From contig CABUOQ010000027.1 of assembly GCA_902493275.1 (NCBI GenBank), forward strand, positions 1 through 24,830: a DNA stretch of 24,830 nucleotides, written 5' to 3'. Origin of the DNA: an uncultured Bacillota bacterium. GTDB taxonomy: Bacteria > Bacillota_I > Bacilli_A > RFN20 > CAG-449. The translations under genes were made by a program, and so were the position numbers. This document shows positions 1-6,678 of this stretch, piece after piece (positions within the stretch are counted from its first letter, which is position 1; every line of letters starts with the position of its first letter). The notes under the pieces are model-generated. The model was not told the DNA's origin, searched no databases, and saw only the letters and a program-made list of their open reading frames with translations.

Positions 1-1167
1 GCCTGGGATGCCTATGCAAATGCTGCAGAAAAAGCGGTTGAGCTTTATAAAGGTATCCACCCTGACTCAAAACAAGAATTTGAGGTGGTTGTTCTTGGGC
101 AGGATGATATGGTGGAGAAAGTTAAGGTTGCATTGGCAACGGGAGCAACAGATACATTGCCTGACATTTTCTATGACGAAGACTATAATTTTGCAGAATA
201 CTTGACATATTACGAAAAATATTTTTTTGACTTATCTTTGTATGTCAATCTGGAGGATTATTACGATTATAAGACGATAAACGCGATTCATAATGGTAAA
301 ACTTATTCCATACCATACGAAAGCGGGACTGGCGCACTTTTTTATCGTTATGATTTAATCCAACAAGCGGGATATGATGCCGAGGATTTAGAAAACATAA
401 CATGGGATGAGTTTATTGAAATCGGTAAAGATGTAAAGGAAAAGACGGGTGTGGATATGCTTATTATGTGTCCCGACGGAGATATGGAAGGCAGATTAAT
501 GTATCAGGCAGCTGGCACGTGGTTTTATGATGCATCAGGAACTCCCAATATTAGCGATAATGTAGCGTTTAGAGATACATTTTTGACGATGAAAGATATT
601 TATGATGCCGATATTGTTTATGACGCATTAGGTTGGGATGATTACATTTCAGCAATCGCAAATCAAAAAATAGTGTCATTGTTTGGTGCAACATGGTGAG
701 CTCCTATTATATCTGAATATACAGAACAATCTGGAAAATGGCGTGTTACAACTATGCCTCGTATTGCAGGTAGCGAGCAGTACACCAATTACTCAAGTTT
801 AGGTGGTGGGGCATGGTTTGTCGTGAAAAACGACCATAGCCAAATCGCTGCAGAATTTTGTAAAGAAAGTTTTGGCAATAGTGTAGAGTTGGCAAACTAT
901 ATGGCAAAAAATTTTTTTGTGTTACCTACAAACAAAAAAGTTGTTGCTGAATTGGCAACTGAAGGAAGTGTTTTTTGGGGCGGGCAAGATATTGCAGCTT
1001 GCATTAGTAACTGCAATGAACATATTCCAGCCGTTAAGTATGGTTTAAATACCTATGAAATAACATATACAGTAGGACCACTTGCAGGTCAGTATTTGAA
1101 AGGTGAAATCACTCTCGATAGTGCGTTAAACCAAATGCAGATGGCTGCTATTAACATAATTAAATAA
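1..1167 (+). pseudogene. ABC sugar-importer solute-binding protein (family 1), 5' end outside window, in-frame TGA
   Basis: The reading frame is open from base 1, so the N-terminus and any lipoprotein signal lie upstream. It encodes a family 1 extracellular solute-binding protein, the receptor that hands sugars to the two permeases downstream. Supporting motifs are the hinge-like segment SGTGALFYRYDLIQQAGY and the following NITWDEFIEIGKDV, typical of MalE/UgpB-type binders. An in-frame TGA at 697-699 follows GATW; the same frame then continues as APIISEYTEQSGKWRV and on to a TAA at 1165-1167 with normal family sequence (GGGAWFVVKN, then a C-terminal helix region). One nonsense mutation therefore splits one gene; a restart at ATG 754 would give only the C-terminal lobe. 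Neighbouring genes show that TGA is not a sense codon here. A sequencing or assembly error is the alternative. The substrate cannot be told. Confidence 0.85.
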
Positions 1168-1169
1168 AA

Positions 1170-2023
1170 ATGAAACGTACGAAGAGAGTATTATTTCTCT
1201 TACCCAGCTTAGTTATTCTAATCGGTTTTACGTACTTGCCTCTAATTATAGGATTGATAATGTCTTTGTTTGGGGGGAAGGGACAAGATCTTGCTTTTGT
1301 GGGGTTGGATAATTATATAGCTTTGGTGGATGACGCAAACTTTAAAACGGCATTCATCAATTCTATTGAGTTTTCTATTATTATATCACCCATAGTTTTA
1401 GTGCTAAGTATAGCTTTGGCGATTGGGTTAAATTCAATAAAAAATAAACGGGTGCATGGGGCGATACTAATTTTATTGTATCTTCCCTGCATTACATCGC
1501 CGATAGCGTATTCTTTAAGCAGTTAGCATATTCGGATGGGTTATTGACGCAACTATTTTATATTTTTGGAATCGGAGCGGGCGATGAGAGCATATTAGCC
1601 AATCCTATAATTGCGAAGCTATTTATTTCATTTATTTGTATTTGGGCATGGACGGGATTTTATGTTCTTATAATAAATTCTGCTTTGCAAAACATGGATA
1701 TTTCTATAATCAAGGCCGCAAAGATAGATGGGGCCTCATCGTTTAGAATATTGATAAAAATAATCTTGCCCAGTCTTGCCTCTGTACTTTTATTGGTTGT
1801 TATTTTAACTAGTTGTTCGGCATTTCAAATATACATAGAAATTTCTCTAATTACCAAAGGTGGTCCAGCGATGTCCACCTTTACCCTCGTTTTCTATCTT
1901 TATCGTAAAACATTCACATATGTGGCTGATTACGGATATTCGATAGCGATAGGTATGGTAATTTTACTTATCTCCTTATTCATAAGTTCCATATTTCTTA
2001 TAGTAAAAAAAGTGAGTAGATAA
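1170..2023 (+). pseudogene. ABC sugar-importer permease 1 (MalF/UgpA type), frameshifted
   Basis: This is the first membrane subunit of the sugar importer. The N-terminal part (1170-1526) starts two bases after the binding-protein stop with no clear Shine-Dalgarno site, so it is probably translated by coupling. It has a hydrophobic segment (VLFLLPSLVILIGFTYLP) and a second membrane block ending LYLPCITSPIA. The frame then closes at TAG 1524-1526, while the continuation is in another frame from about 1505: VFFKQLAYSDGLLTQ and onward to TAA 2021-2023. The second part carries the EAA loop (IIKAAKIDGASSFRILIKI) that docks onto the ATPase, plus the last membrane segments. A one-base indel between about 1503 and 1512 explains the break. 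The stop overlaps the start of permease 2 by one base. Either it is a true pseudogene or a sequence error. Confidence 0.85.
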
Positions 2024-2829
2024 TGAAAATCGGAAACATCGTGGGGAAAATCTTTTTGAGCATCGCTTGTATTATAGCACTTGCGCCTTATACATTAATG
2101 ATTATTTGCTGTTTTTCCACAAGTGCAAGTATAAAGGGTAATACCTTGTTTAGCGATTTGTCTTTTGCAAATTTAAAAAATAATTTTATAATGTTGTTTG
2201 GTCAGGAGAATTTCTTGATTTCATTAGGAAATTCAATGTTTATATCTACAATAGCTTCGTTTATTGGCGTTGCTGTGGCAAGCTTGGTGGCATATTCTTC
2301 ATTGGCATTTCCGGGAAGGGTGAATAAATTTGTAGTCAAGCTCGCAATGGCAGCAATGCTTATTCCAGAGGCAACGTTGCTTGTGCCACTTTTTATTTAT
2401 TATAGGGAGTTGCATTTATTGAATACATACACAGGAGTGATTCTCGCATCTCTTTCCGTGCCATTTTTGGTATACTTATTTGGGCAAAGTTCTGAAAGTT
2501 TTTCATCCGAATTAATTAAAGCAAGCCGAATAGATGGGGCAAGTGAAATTAAAACATACTTTCGAGTTTTTCTGCCTGCAATGAGAGATGTGATGATAGC
2601 GGGGGCAATAATTGCATTTGTTAATGCCTGGAATTCAGTTTTAATTCCAGTAGTAATCATTCAGAGCAAGGAGCTTATAACTAATACCATATTTTTAAAC
2701 GCTCTTGGTTCTATATGGTTTAGCGACTATGCTATGCTGATGCTTGGTTTAGTTATATCGACAGTCCCGGTAATATTGATTTTCTTGATATGTAGCAAGC
2801 CATTTGGTCGAGCTATTATAAGACAATAA
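2023..2829 (+). CDS. ABC sugar-importer permease 2 (MalG/UgpE type)
   Basis: An intact 268-residue inner-membrane permease of the binding-protein-dependent (MalG-like) family, which forms the channel together with permease 1. It begins with an N-terminal membrane segment (about 8-30), followed by several further hydrophobic helices. The EAA cytoplasmic loop LIKASRIDGASEIKTYFRV, near residues 165-185, contacts the ATPase, and a last membrane helix pair ends at RAIIRQ. The start overlaps the previous stop (TAATG), indicating translational coupling. No ATPase gene is present, which is usual for this importer class, where a shared MsmX-like ATPase serves several systems. With both upstream partners interrupted, this subunit is probably without function unless those interruptions are sequence errors. 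Confidence 0.9.
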   Translation: MKIGNIVGKIFLSIACIIALAPYTLMIICCFSTSASIKGNTLFSDLSFANLKNNFIMLFGQENFLISLGNSMFISTIASFIGVAVASLVAYSSLAFPGRVNKFVVKLAMAAMLIPEATLLVPLFIYYRELHLLNTYTGVILASLSVPFLVYLFGQSSESFSSELIKASRIDGASEIKTYFRVFLPAMRDVMIAGAIIAFVNAWNSVLIPVVIIQSKELITNTIFLNALGSIWFSDYAMLMLGLVISTVPVILIFLICSKPFGRAIIRQ

Positions 2830-3163
2830 TAGTACTGACCAGCGCTATCTCTCCTCCCGGACAAAACAGTGAAGGCTTGGTTAATAGGACTTTTCGTCGC
2901 TGTCAGCCGTCGATTTAGTTAAAATATCTTTGCATTGTATTTCAGAGCAAAAGTATTCGTATAATCTCCGATTATAGGTAGCTTTTTCAATATTTTTTAC
3001 GATATGTTTCATAATGTAATGAAATAGAGTAAGAATTCGCGAACGAGAACGTTATTTGATATTTGCTAGGCATTAGAAATTTCGTTATATGATTTCTTCG
3101 ACTATTTCGTATTAAAGATGCTAGATTTGGAAGGAAGTTATGGAAAATTAAATGAAAAACTTT
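2830..3163 (+). other. Gene-free spacer between importer operon and mobile element
   Basis: I see no credible gene here on either strand. The minus-strand open frame that crosses the right part runs through the promoter of the next gene and has no family features. No rho-independent terminator was found after the permease. The left end of the mobile element must lie in or near this stretch, but I could not identify it by a repeat. Confidence 0.5.
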
Positions 3164-3194
3164 AATAATGTTGACTAATATTGTCAACATTATT
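3164..3194. repeat. Perfect 12-bp inverted repeat, likely operator
   Basis: AATAATGTTGAC (3164-3175) is followed by a 7-base spacer and its exact reverse complement GTCAACATTATT (3183-3194). It sits directly upstream of and overlapping the promoter of the HTH gene that follows. A dimeric regulator, perhaps the downstream HTH protein itself, is the natural ligand; that assignment is inference. Confidence 0.75.
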
Positions 3195-3210
3195 ATGTTA
3201 TAATGGGTGT
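3171..3210 (+). promoter_or_regulatory. Promoter of the sigma-like gene, apparently giving a leaderless mRNA
   Basis: An extended -10 element, TG-T-TATAAT, occupies 3196-3204. Seven bases after its last T comes A3211 of the gene's ATG, so transcription would start at or within a base or two of the start codon, and there is no Shine-Dalgarno sequence. A second reading is TTGACT (3171-3176), a 17-base spacer, then TATGTT (3194-3199), whose start site would be slightly upstream. Both overlap the inverted repeat. Confidence 0.6.
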
Positions 3211-4368
3211 ATGAAGTATTACTATAACAAGGCACAACCGAATATCGAATACGGAATGTTGAGTAGCCGTAAGCTCAATAACCCGAAACGTAAACCGAAC
3301 GCGGACGGTCTTGTTACATACTATTACACTTCCGTCGAAGAGCCGCTTGGCGGTAGATATTACCGAAAATGCGATTACTATATTATTCCCGTAAACGTAA
3401 CTCCAAAAGTTTATGCAGCGCTTGTTAAGCGAGATAAAAAGGAACACAACAATAACCACAAGCACGACAGGCGTTATTTGGACGTGGAAAAGTATTATCG
3501 GCAGCGCGGAGAAATCGATGAGGACGACAGAGAAACCAATGCTTGGGAGTATGTAGCGGACAAGAAAACACTTAACTTTGAAAACGACATTATCGAAGAA
3601 TTAGACAAGCAAGCACTACTCTCTACTCTATCGAAATCGGACAGAATAATCGTCGAACTATATGAATCGGGTGTCGGGCAAAACCGTATTGCAAAGGCAA
3701 TCGGTAAAACGCAAAGCTATGTATCGAAGCGTTTGGAACGGCTGTTAGACTTATTCGAAGCAGAACGGCTTAACGACGGAAGCCGCACAAAAAAGGAAAT
3801 AGAATTCGAGCTTGCGTGGAAAAAGTTTATCTATTCTCACAAGATGCCGAAAGATATAGACGTAATTTTGGAAACCTTTAACCACCTTATCGGCGAGAGA
3901 ATGTTAGAAGAATTGCTCATCTACTTTTACTCTTTTCGGGAGTATTACAGATATGCTTACAGGCTACTTTACTTATATGAATACAAGCCCGAAGCCGACA
4001 CATTGGGACTAATAAATGACCTGCCGCTTATCTTCCGAAAGATATTTTACTACCAAAAATTAGACGAACAAGCGGACATATTTATATGGCTCTACTACTG
4101 TCTTGTAATGGAAATGGAACGGCGTAAAAAGATAACGCCCGATCCCAATCAAGCAGTTTATGAAAGGCTGATTGACGAGCAAGAAAAAACGGCAAAGCGC
4201 GTGAAGATGACGAGCGAACAGTTTATGGAAGAACGATTTATACCAAAGGTCGCACCCTTACTCAAAAAGCGAAACGAGGACTTTATGGAAGCTAATAACG
4301 TGTATGTTTTCGACGAGGATGCAGACATAGAAGCGGAACTCAAAAAGCTGTTCAAAAAGCCCGATTAA
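3211..4368 (+). CDS. Sigma-70 region 4-like HTH regulator of the mobile element
   Basis: A 385-residue protein that I recognise only in part. Residues about 138-180 (LSKSDRIIVELYESGVGQNR, then IAKAIGKTQSYVSKRLERLL) form a helix-turn-helix of the sigma-70 region 4 type, expected to bind DNA. The N-terminal 120 residues are tyrosine-rich and basic. The C-terminal half (about 195-385) looks all-helical, with an acidic end. No sigma region 2 is visible, so it is more likely a transcription regulator than a full sigma factor. I chose ATG 3211 over the in-frame TTG 3181, which lies inside the operator. The gene sits under a perfect inverted repeat, suggesting autoregulation. A run of 100 bases and a terminator separate it from the transfer region. 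Confidence 0.7.
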   Translation: MKYYYNKAQPNIEYGMLSSRKLNNPKRKPNADGLVTYYYTSVEEPLGGRYYRKCDYYIIPVNVTPKVYAALVKRDKKEHNNNHKHDRRYLDVEKYYRQRGEIDEDDRETNAWEYVADKKTLNFENDIIEELDKQALLSTLSKSDRIIVELYESGVGQNRIAKAIGKTQSYVSKRLERLLDLFEAERLNDGSRTKKEIEFELAWKKFIYSHKMPKDIDVILETFNHLIGERMLEELLIYFYSFREYYRYAYRLLYLYEYKPEADTLGLINDLPLIFRKIFYYQKLDEQADIFIWLYYCLVMEMERRKKITPDPNQAVYERLIDEQEKTAKRVKMTSEQFMEERFIPKVAPLLKKRNEDFMEANNVYVFDEDADIEAELKKLFKKPD

Positions 4369-4474
4369 AAATTTTTTAAAATATTTTTACGGTTTTGGAA
4401 TATATCGGGTGATTTGGAGTGTATATAAGTGAGCGGGAAAAATCTACGCTCTTAAAACTAAATAACAACGGTTG

Positions 4475-4503
4475 ACTCACGGTTATAATGCTGTGAGTTT
4501 TTT
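4475..4503 (+). terminator. Rho-independent terminator after the sigma-like gene
   Basis: ACTCACGG (4475-4482) pairs with CTGTGAGT (4491-4498) with one G-T wobble around an 8-base loop, and a run of six T follows (4498-4503). It lies 107 bases after the stop codon, just before a strong Shine-Dalgarno site, so it may also act as an attenuator for the transfer region. Confidence 0.6.
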
Positions 4504-4523
4504 GTTGCTCGGAGGTGGTAATT

Positions 4524-4618
4524 ATGGACGATTAAAAGACTTTGCGAACGGTCTTAAAATGTTCGCATGTGGACTGAACACTTTGAAAGGCTTGACTGTA
4601 AGGAAAGGAATACCTTGA
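4524..4618 (+). pseudogene. Remnant of a small (about 31-codon) gene, frameshifted at its fourth codon
   Basis: A strong Shine-Dalgarno sequence (GGAGGTG, 4511-4517) precedes ATG 4524, but the frame stops after three codons (Met-Asp-Asp-TAA at 4533-4535). Shifting back by one base at 4532 opens a coherent frame reading LKDFANGLKMFACGLNTLKG and continuing to TGA 4616-4618. A one-base loss near 4532 would turn a short protein gene into this. The product is unknown. It ends where the oriT-like repeats begin. Confidence 0.4.
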
Positions 4619-4622
4619 TACA

Positions 4623-4661
4623 AAGTATAGCCCACTATACTTCGCAAGCGAAGTGTGGGCT
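4623..4661 (+). other. Candidate origin of transfer (oriT), pMV158/MobV type
   Basis: Two inverted repeats share a central arm. The left one is AAGTATAG (4623-4630), CCCA, CTATACTT (4635-4642). The right one is AGCCCAC-TAT-ACTTCGC (4629-4645), AA, GCGAAGT-GTGGGCT (4648-4661), a 14-bp stem with a 3-base bulge. They are mutually exclusive hairpins. From memory, the pMV158 oriT has AAGTATA and TATACTT arms around its MobM nick site with a similar shared-arm design; here the same 7-base arms flank GCCCAC. The site lies about 180 bases upstream of a MobV-family relaxase, the expected place. Confidence 0.6.
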
Positions 4662-4687
4662 CTGCCGAGGGCGAGGGGCGAATTATC

Positions 4688-4710
4688 AAAACAGCACAGT
4701 GCGCTGTTTT
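4688..4710. repeat. Hairpin 2 in the oriT-relaxase spacer
   Basis: AAAACAGC (4688-4695) and GCTGTTTT (4703-4710) pair perfectly around a 7-base loop. GGCG upstream and CGCC downstream could extend the stem after an internal loop. No T-run follows in a terminator-like position. Confidence 0.55.
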
Positions 4711-4758
4711 GTCGCCACGAGGTGAGCGAGCGCATATGCCCGCGCGAACGGTGACCGA

Positions 4759-4783
4759 AAACGGCGTTGCCCTTGCGCCGTTT
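4759..4783. repeat. Hairpin 3 in the oriT-relaxase spacer
   Basis: AAACGGCG (4759-4766) and CGCCGTTT (4776-4783) pair perfectly around a 9-base loop, about 40 bases before the relaxase Shine-Dalgarno sequence. It could be part of an extended transfer origin, a relaxase or accessory-protein binding site, or a structured 5' leader that controls relaxase translation. Confidence 0.5.
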
Positions 4784-4837
4784 GAGAATTTCGTCCACGA
4801 TAAAACAGTAGAACTTATTATAAGGAGGAAAACAAAC

Positions 4838-6007
4838 ATCAGCTATTTAGTATGCCATATGGAGAAGTATCATAAGACGGATATTTGTCCTGTGGAAAAG
4901 GAAAACGAGAGAGATGAAAACTACGAGGCAAGCAATCCGCAGATAGACAGCGAAAGAACGAAAGACAACTATCACACCTTTGCTCGGTACTGTACTTATA
5001 CGGAGTTTATCAATAAGCGGATAGACGAACTGAACTTGCCGATCAAACCGAGAAAGGACGCCGTGCTAATGGCGTCCTTTGTAATCGGCTCGGATAGAGA
5101 GTTTTTCAACGGTTTAACACCGGCGGAACAAGAAGATTTCTTTGCGCAGTGTACAAAATACTTTGCGGATAAATACGGAAAGGAAAACATAATTTCCGCA
5201 GTCGTCCACACGGACGAAACCACACCGCACTTGCACTTAAATCTTATGCCTATTCGCAACGGACGACTATGCTGTAAAGACCTGTTCAATCGCACGGAAC
5301 TAACGAAACTACAAACGGATTTTCACGAAGCGGTTGGCAAGCGTTGGGGCTTGGAACGTGGGCGCGAAGGCAGCCCGAAAAAGCATTTGTCCACAGCGGA
5401 ATACAAGGCAAAAAAGATTGTGCTTAACGCCTGCACCGAAGCGGCGGACATAACGGAAACCGCGCAATCGGAATTAAAGCAAATAAACCAAGCTGTAAAG
5501 AAAGCCGAAGATCACTTTGACGCAACTATCGAACAGATACATACAGCCAAAACCGAGCGAGATAAAATCGTAGCGGAACGTGATTCGGAAGCAGATTACT
5601 CAACGGCATTGGAACAAGCAAAGAACGGAGAAATTGCTCACAGCAAAAGCGGACTGAAAGCACAAGTCGTTGTGCTCACGGTAGAGAACAAAAATCTGAC
5701 CGAAGAAATCGAACGCTTAAAGAAAGACAATAGTTTTCTGTTCGAGTCCTACCAAAAGGAAAAGAAAACGCACAACGACCACGATAAAGCGTTACGCGCC
5801 ATTACTCTGTTCAGAGAACAAGAACCCGAAGCCTTTGCGCGAGTGTTCTACCGCGCAACTTCGGTGTTGCAACCGTTCTTACCTATCGGCGAACAGCCCG
5901 CAAATTTAGGACGCAACCGTTTAAGGGAAATAGAGGAAGAAATCCGCAGGGAATACGAGCAAAACACCCCTACACCACGCAAGAACAATTACGGAAAAGC
6001 GGATTAA
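4838..6007 (+). CDS. MobV-family (Mob_Pre) relaxase
   Basis: Plasmid-mobilization relaxase that nicks oriT and leads the strand out of the cell. The N-terminal relaxase domain opens with SYLVCHMEKYHKTD and carries the metal-binding motif HTDETTPHLH (His124, Asp126, Glu127, His131, His133). A long charged coiled coil (about 195-320) and a basic tail follow. The start is a puzzle: family members begin with Met-Ser-Tyr, but here the codon before SYL is ATC (4838-4840), placed ideally after AAGGAGG (4822-4828). In-frame alternatives are ATG 4859, too far from that site, and ATG 4736 or GTG 4655, which would translate the hairpin region. In the motif KHNER, which holds the active-site histidine of MobM, this protein has KENER. 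Counted from ATC it has 389 residues, a normal family size. Confidence 0.88.
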   Translation: MSYLVCHMEKYHKTDICPVEKENERDENYEASNPQIDSERTKDNYHTFARYCTYTEFINKRIDELNLPIKPRKDAVLMASFVIGSDREFFNGLTPAEQEDFFAQCTKYFADKYGKENIISAVVHTDETTPHLHLNLMPIRNGRLCCKDLFNRTELTKLQTDFHEAVGKRWGLERGREGSPKKHLSTAEYKAKKIVLNACTEAADITETAQSELKQINQAVKKAEDHFDATIEQIHTAKTERDKIVAERDSEADYSTALEQAKNGEIAHSKSGLKAQVVVLTVENKNLTEEIERLKKDNSFLFESYQKEKKTHNDHDKALRAITLFREQEPEAFARVFYRATSVLQPFLPIGEQPANLGRNRLREIEEEIRREYEQNTPTPRKNNYGKAD

Positions 6008-6039
6008 GACACAAAGTCGTATTAATATTCATAAAACGC

Positions 6040-6068
6040 TTGACTCTCTGCTTTTGATTTGCTATAAT
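6040..6068 (+). promoter_or_regulatory. Strong sigma-A promoter of the recombinase operon
   Basis: TTGACT (6040-6045), a 17-base spacer, then TATAAT (6063-6068). Transcription would start near 6075, about 40 bases before ATG 6115. It serves the small gene cluster and the recombinase. Confidence 0.75.
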
Positions 6069-6114
6069 GACAATGCGCCGTATAAATACGACGCATATAT
6101 TTACGGAGGTTATT

Positions 6115-6393
6115 ATGGAAAAGAAAGACAGAGCAGTTAAAGACAAGCGTTACGAGGATAAGCACAAAGCCGAAAGAAAGGCAAAGTGTATGGTTTGGGG
6201 AACGAGCATACCGAGAGAGAAAGCCGAGAAGATAAATGAATTTTTGAAAAGACACGGCTACACGAAGGTAGAGCTTATACAAGCGGGCTATGAAGAATTA
6301 TTAGCCCGACACGATACCGACTTTGCAAAGCTCAAAGACGGTTATGACGATTTTTTCGGTTTTGAGGAAATCGATAAAAAGAAAACTGAATAA
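6115..6393 (+). CDS. Small conserved-type mobile-element protein, possible ribbon-helix-helix
   Basis: A 92-residue basic protein. The start is ATG 6115, chosen because GGAGG at 6105-6109 precedes it and the in-frame ATG 6067 lies within the -10 box. The N-terminal 28 residues are highly charged. The core, TSIPREKAEKINEFLKRHGY followed by TKVELIQAGYEELLA, reads like a short strand plus two helices, the kind of layout found in ribbon-helix-helix DNA-binding proteins. Position between relaxase and recombinase fits an accessory role in replication, transfer or excision. I do not know a characterised homologue, so the function is unassigned. Confidence 0.7.
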   Translation: MEKKDRAVKDKRYEDKHKAERKAKCMVWGTSIPREKAEKINEFLKRHGYTKVELIQAGYEELLARHDTDFAKLKDGYDDFFGFEEIDKKKTE

Positions 6394-6426
6394 CTATTAA
6401 ATCTTTTCGCATAAGGAGGAAACGCG

Positions 6427-6471
6427 ATGGAAAGAGAACATAGTATTCAAAGCTATAAGGACAACATCTGA
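6427..6471 (+). CDS. 14-codon leader ORF upstream of the TnpW-like gene
   Basis: ATG 6427 has a near-perfect Shine-Dalgarno sequence (AAGGAGG, 6413-6419, 7-base spacing) and encodes MEREHSIQSYKDNI before TGA 6469-6471. It is in the same frame as the following 62-codon ORF, from which it is separated by two stops (TGA 6469, TAA 6481). It is either a short leader peptide or the true beginning of a once-longer gene that has been broken. I cannot distinguish these from the sequence. Confidence 0.35.
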   Translation: MEREHSIQSYKDNI

Positions 6472-6489
6472 TTGTCTGAATAAGGAATA

Positions 6490-6678
6490 TTGAAGAAAAA
6501 GCAATTTGAATACACTACTTCCTTCGGCGATACGGTATATACCGTGATTGCCGAAGAAAGTGAGAATGCAAGAGGTACGCAATTAGATATAATCAACGGC
6601 TTACTCAAAAGGCATTCCGATGAAACCAATTCAACGAACTTGCTGTTTGCAACTAACGGAGGTAAAAAAGCATGTTAG
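6490..6678 (+). CDS. TnpW-like small protein
   Basis: A 62-residue ORF starting at TTG 6490 with poor start context: a TAAGGA motif lies only 3 bases upstream, so reinitiation after the leader ORF is likely. The segment QFEYTTSFGDTVYTVIAEES followed by ENARGTQLDIINGLLKR resembles, from memory, the TnpW family of Tn4451-like transposons: an N-terminal strand with the pattern G-T-Y-V, then a helix beginning with a Ser/Glu-rich turn. TnpW proteins are small and encoded next to TnpX recombinases; their role is not well defined. The end overlaps the recombinase start by 7 bases (ATG 6672 within the last codons), and its final codons hold the recombinase Shine-Dalgarno sequence, so translation is coupled. 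Confidence 0.5.
   Translation: MKKKQFEYTTSFGDTVYTVIAEESENARGTQLDIINGLLKRHSDETNSTNLLFATNGGKKAC

Noticed and set aside
694..702. TGA in the binding-protein gene read as a sense codon (Trp, Mollicutes code, or selenocysteine).
   Set aside because: Core genes use TGG for tryptophan with no internal TGA, the RHS tail and the pseudouridine synthase gene stop at TGA, and no SECIS-like hairpin is evident after it. A nonsense mutation or sequence error is simpler.
2987..3465. Minus-strand open frames across the sigma-like gene start.
   Set aside because: They overlap the operator, promoter and coding strand of a better-supported gene and show no family motifs.
4472..4489. TTGACT and TATAAT close together, looking like a promoter.
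   Set aside because: The spacing is only 6 bases; the TATAAT is part of the loop of a terminator hairpin.
4532..4839. Minus-strand open frames in the oriT-relaxase spacer.
   Set aside because: The hairpin repeats and G+C-rich composition keep several frames open by chance; no ribosome site or known domain supports them.
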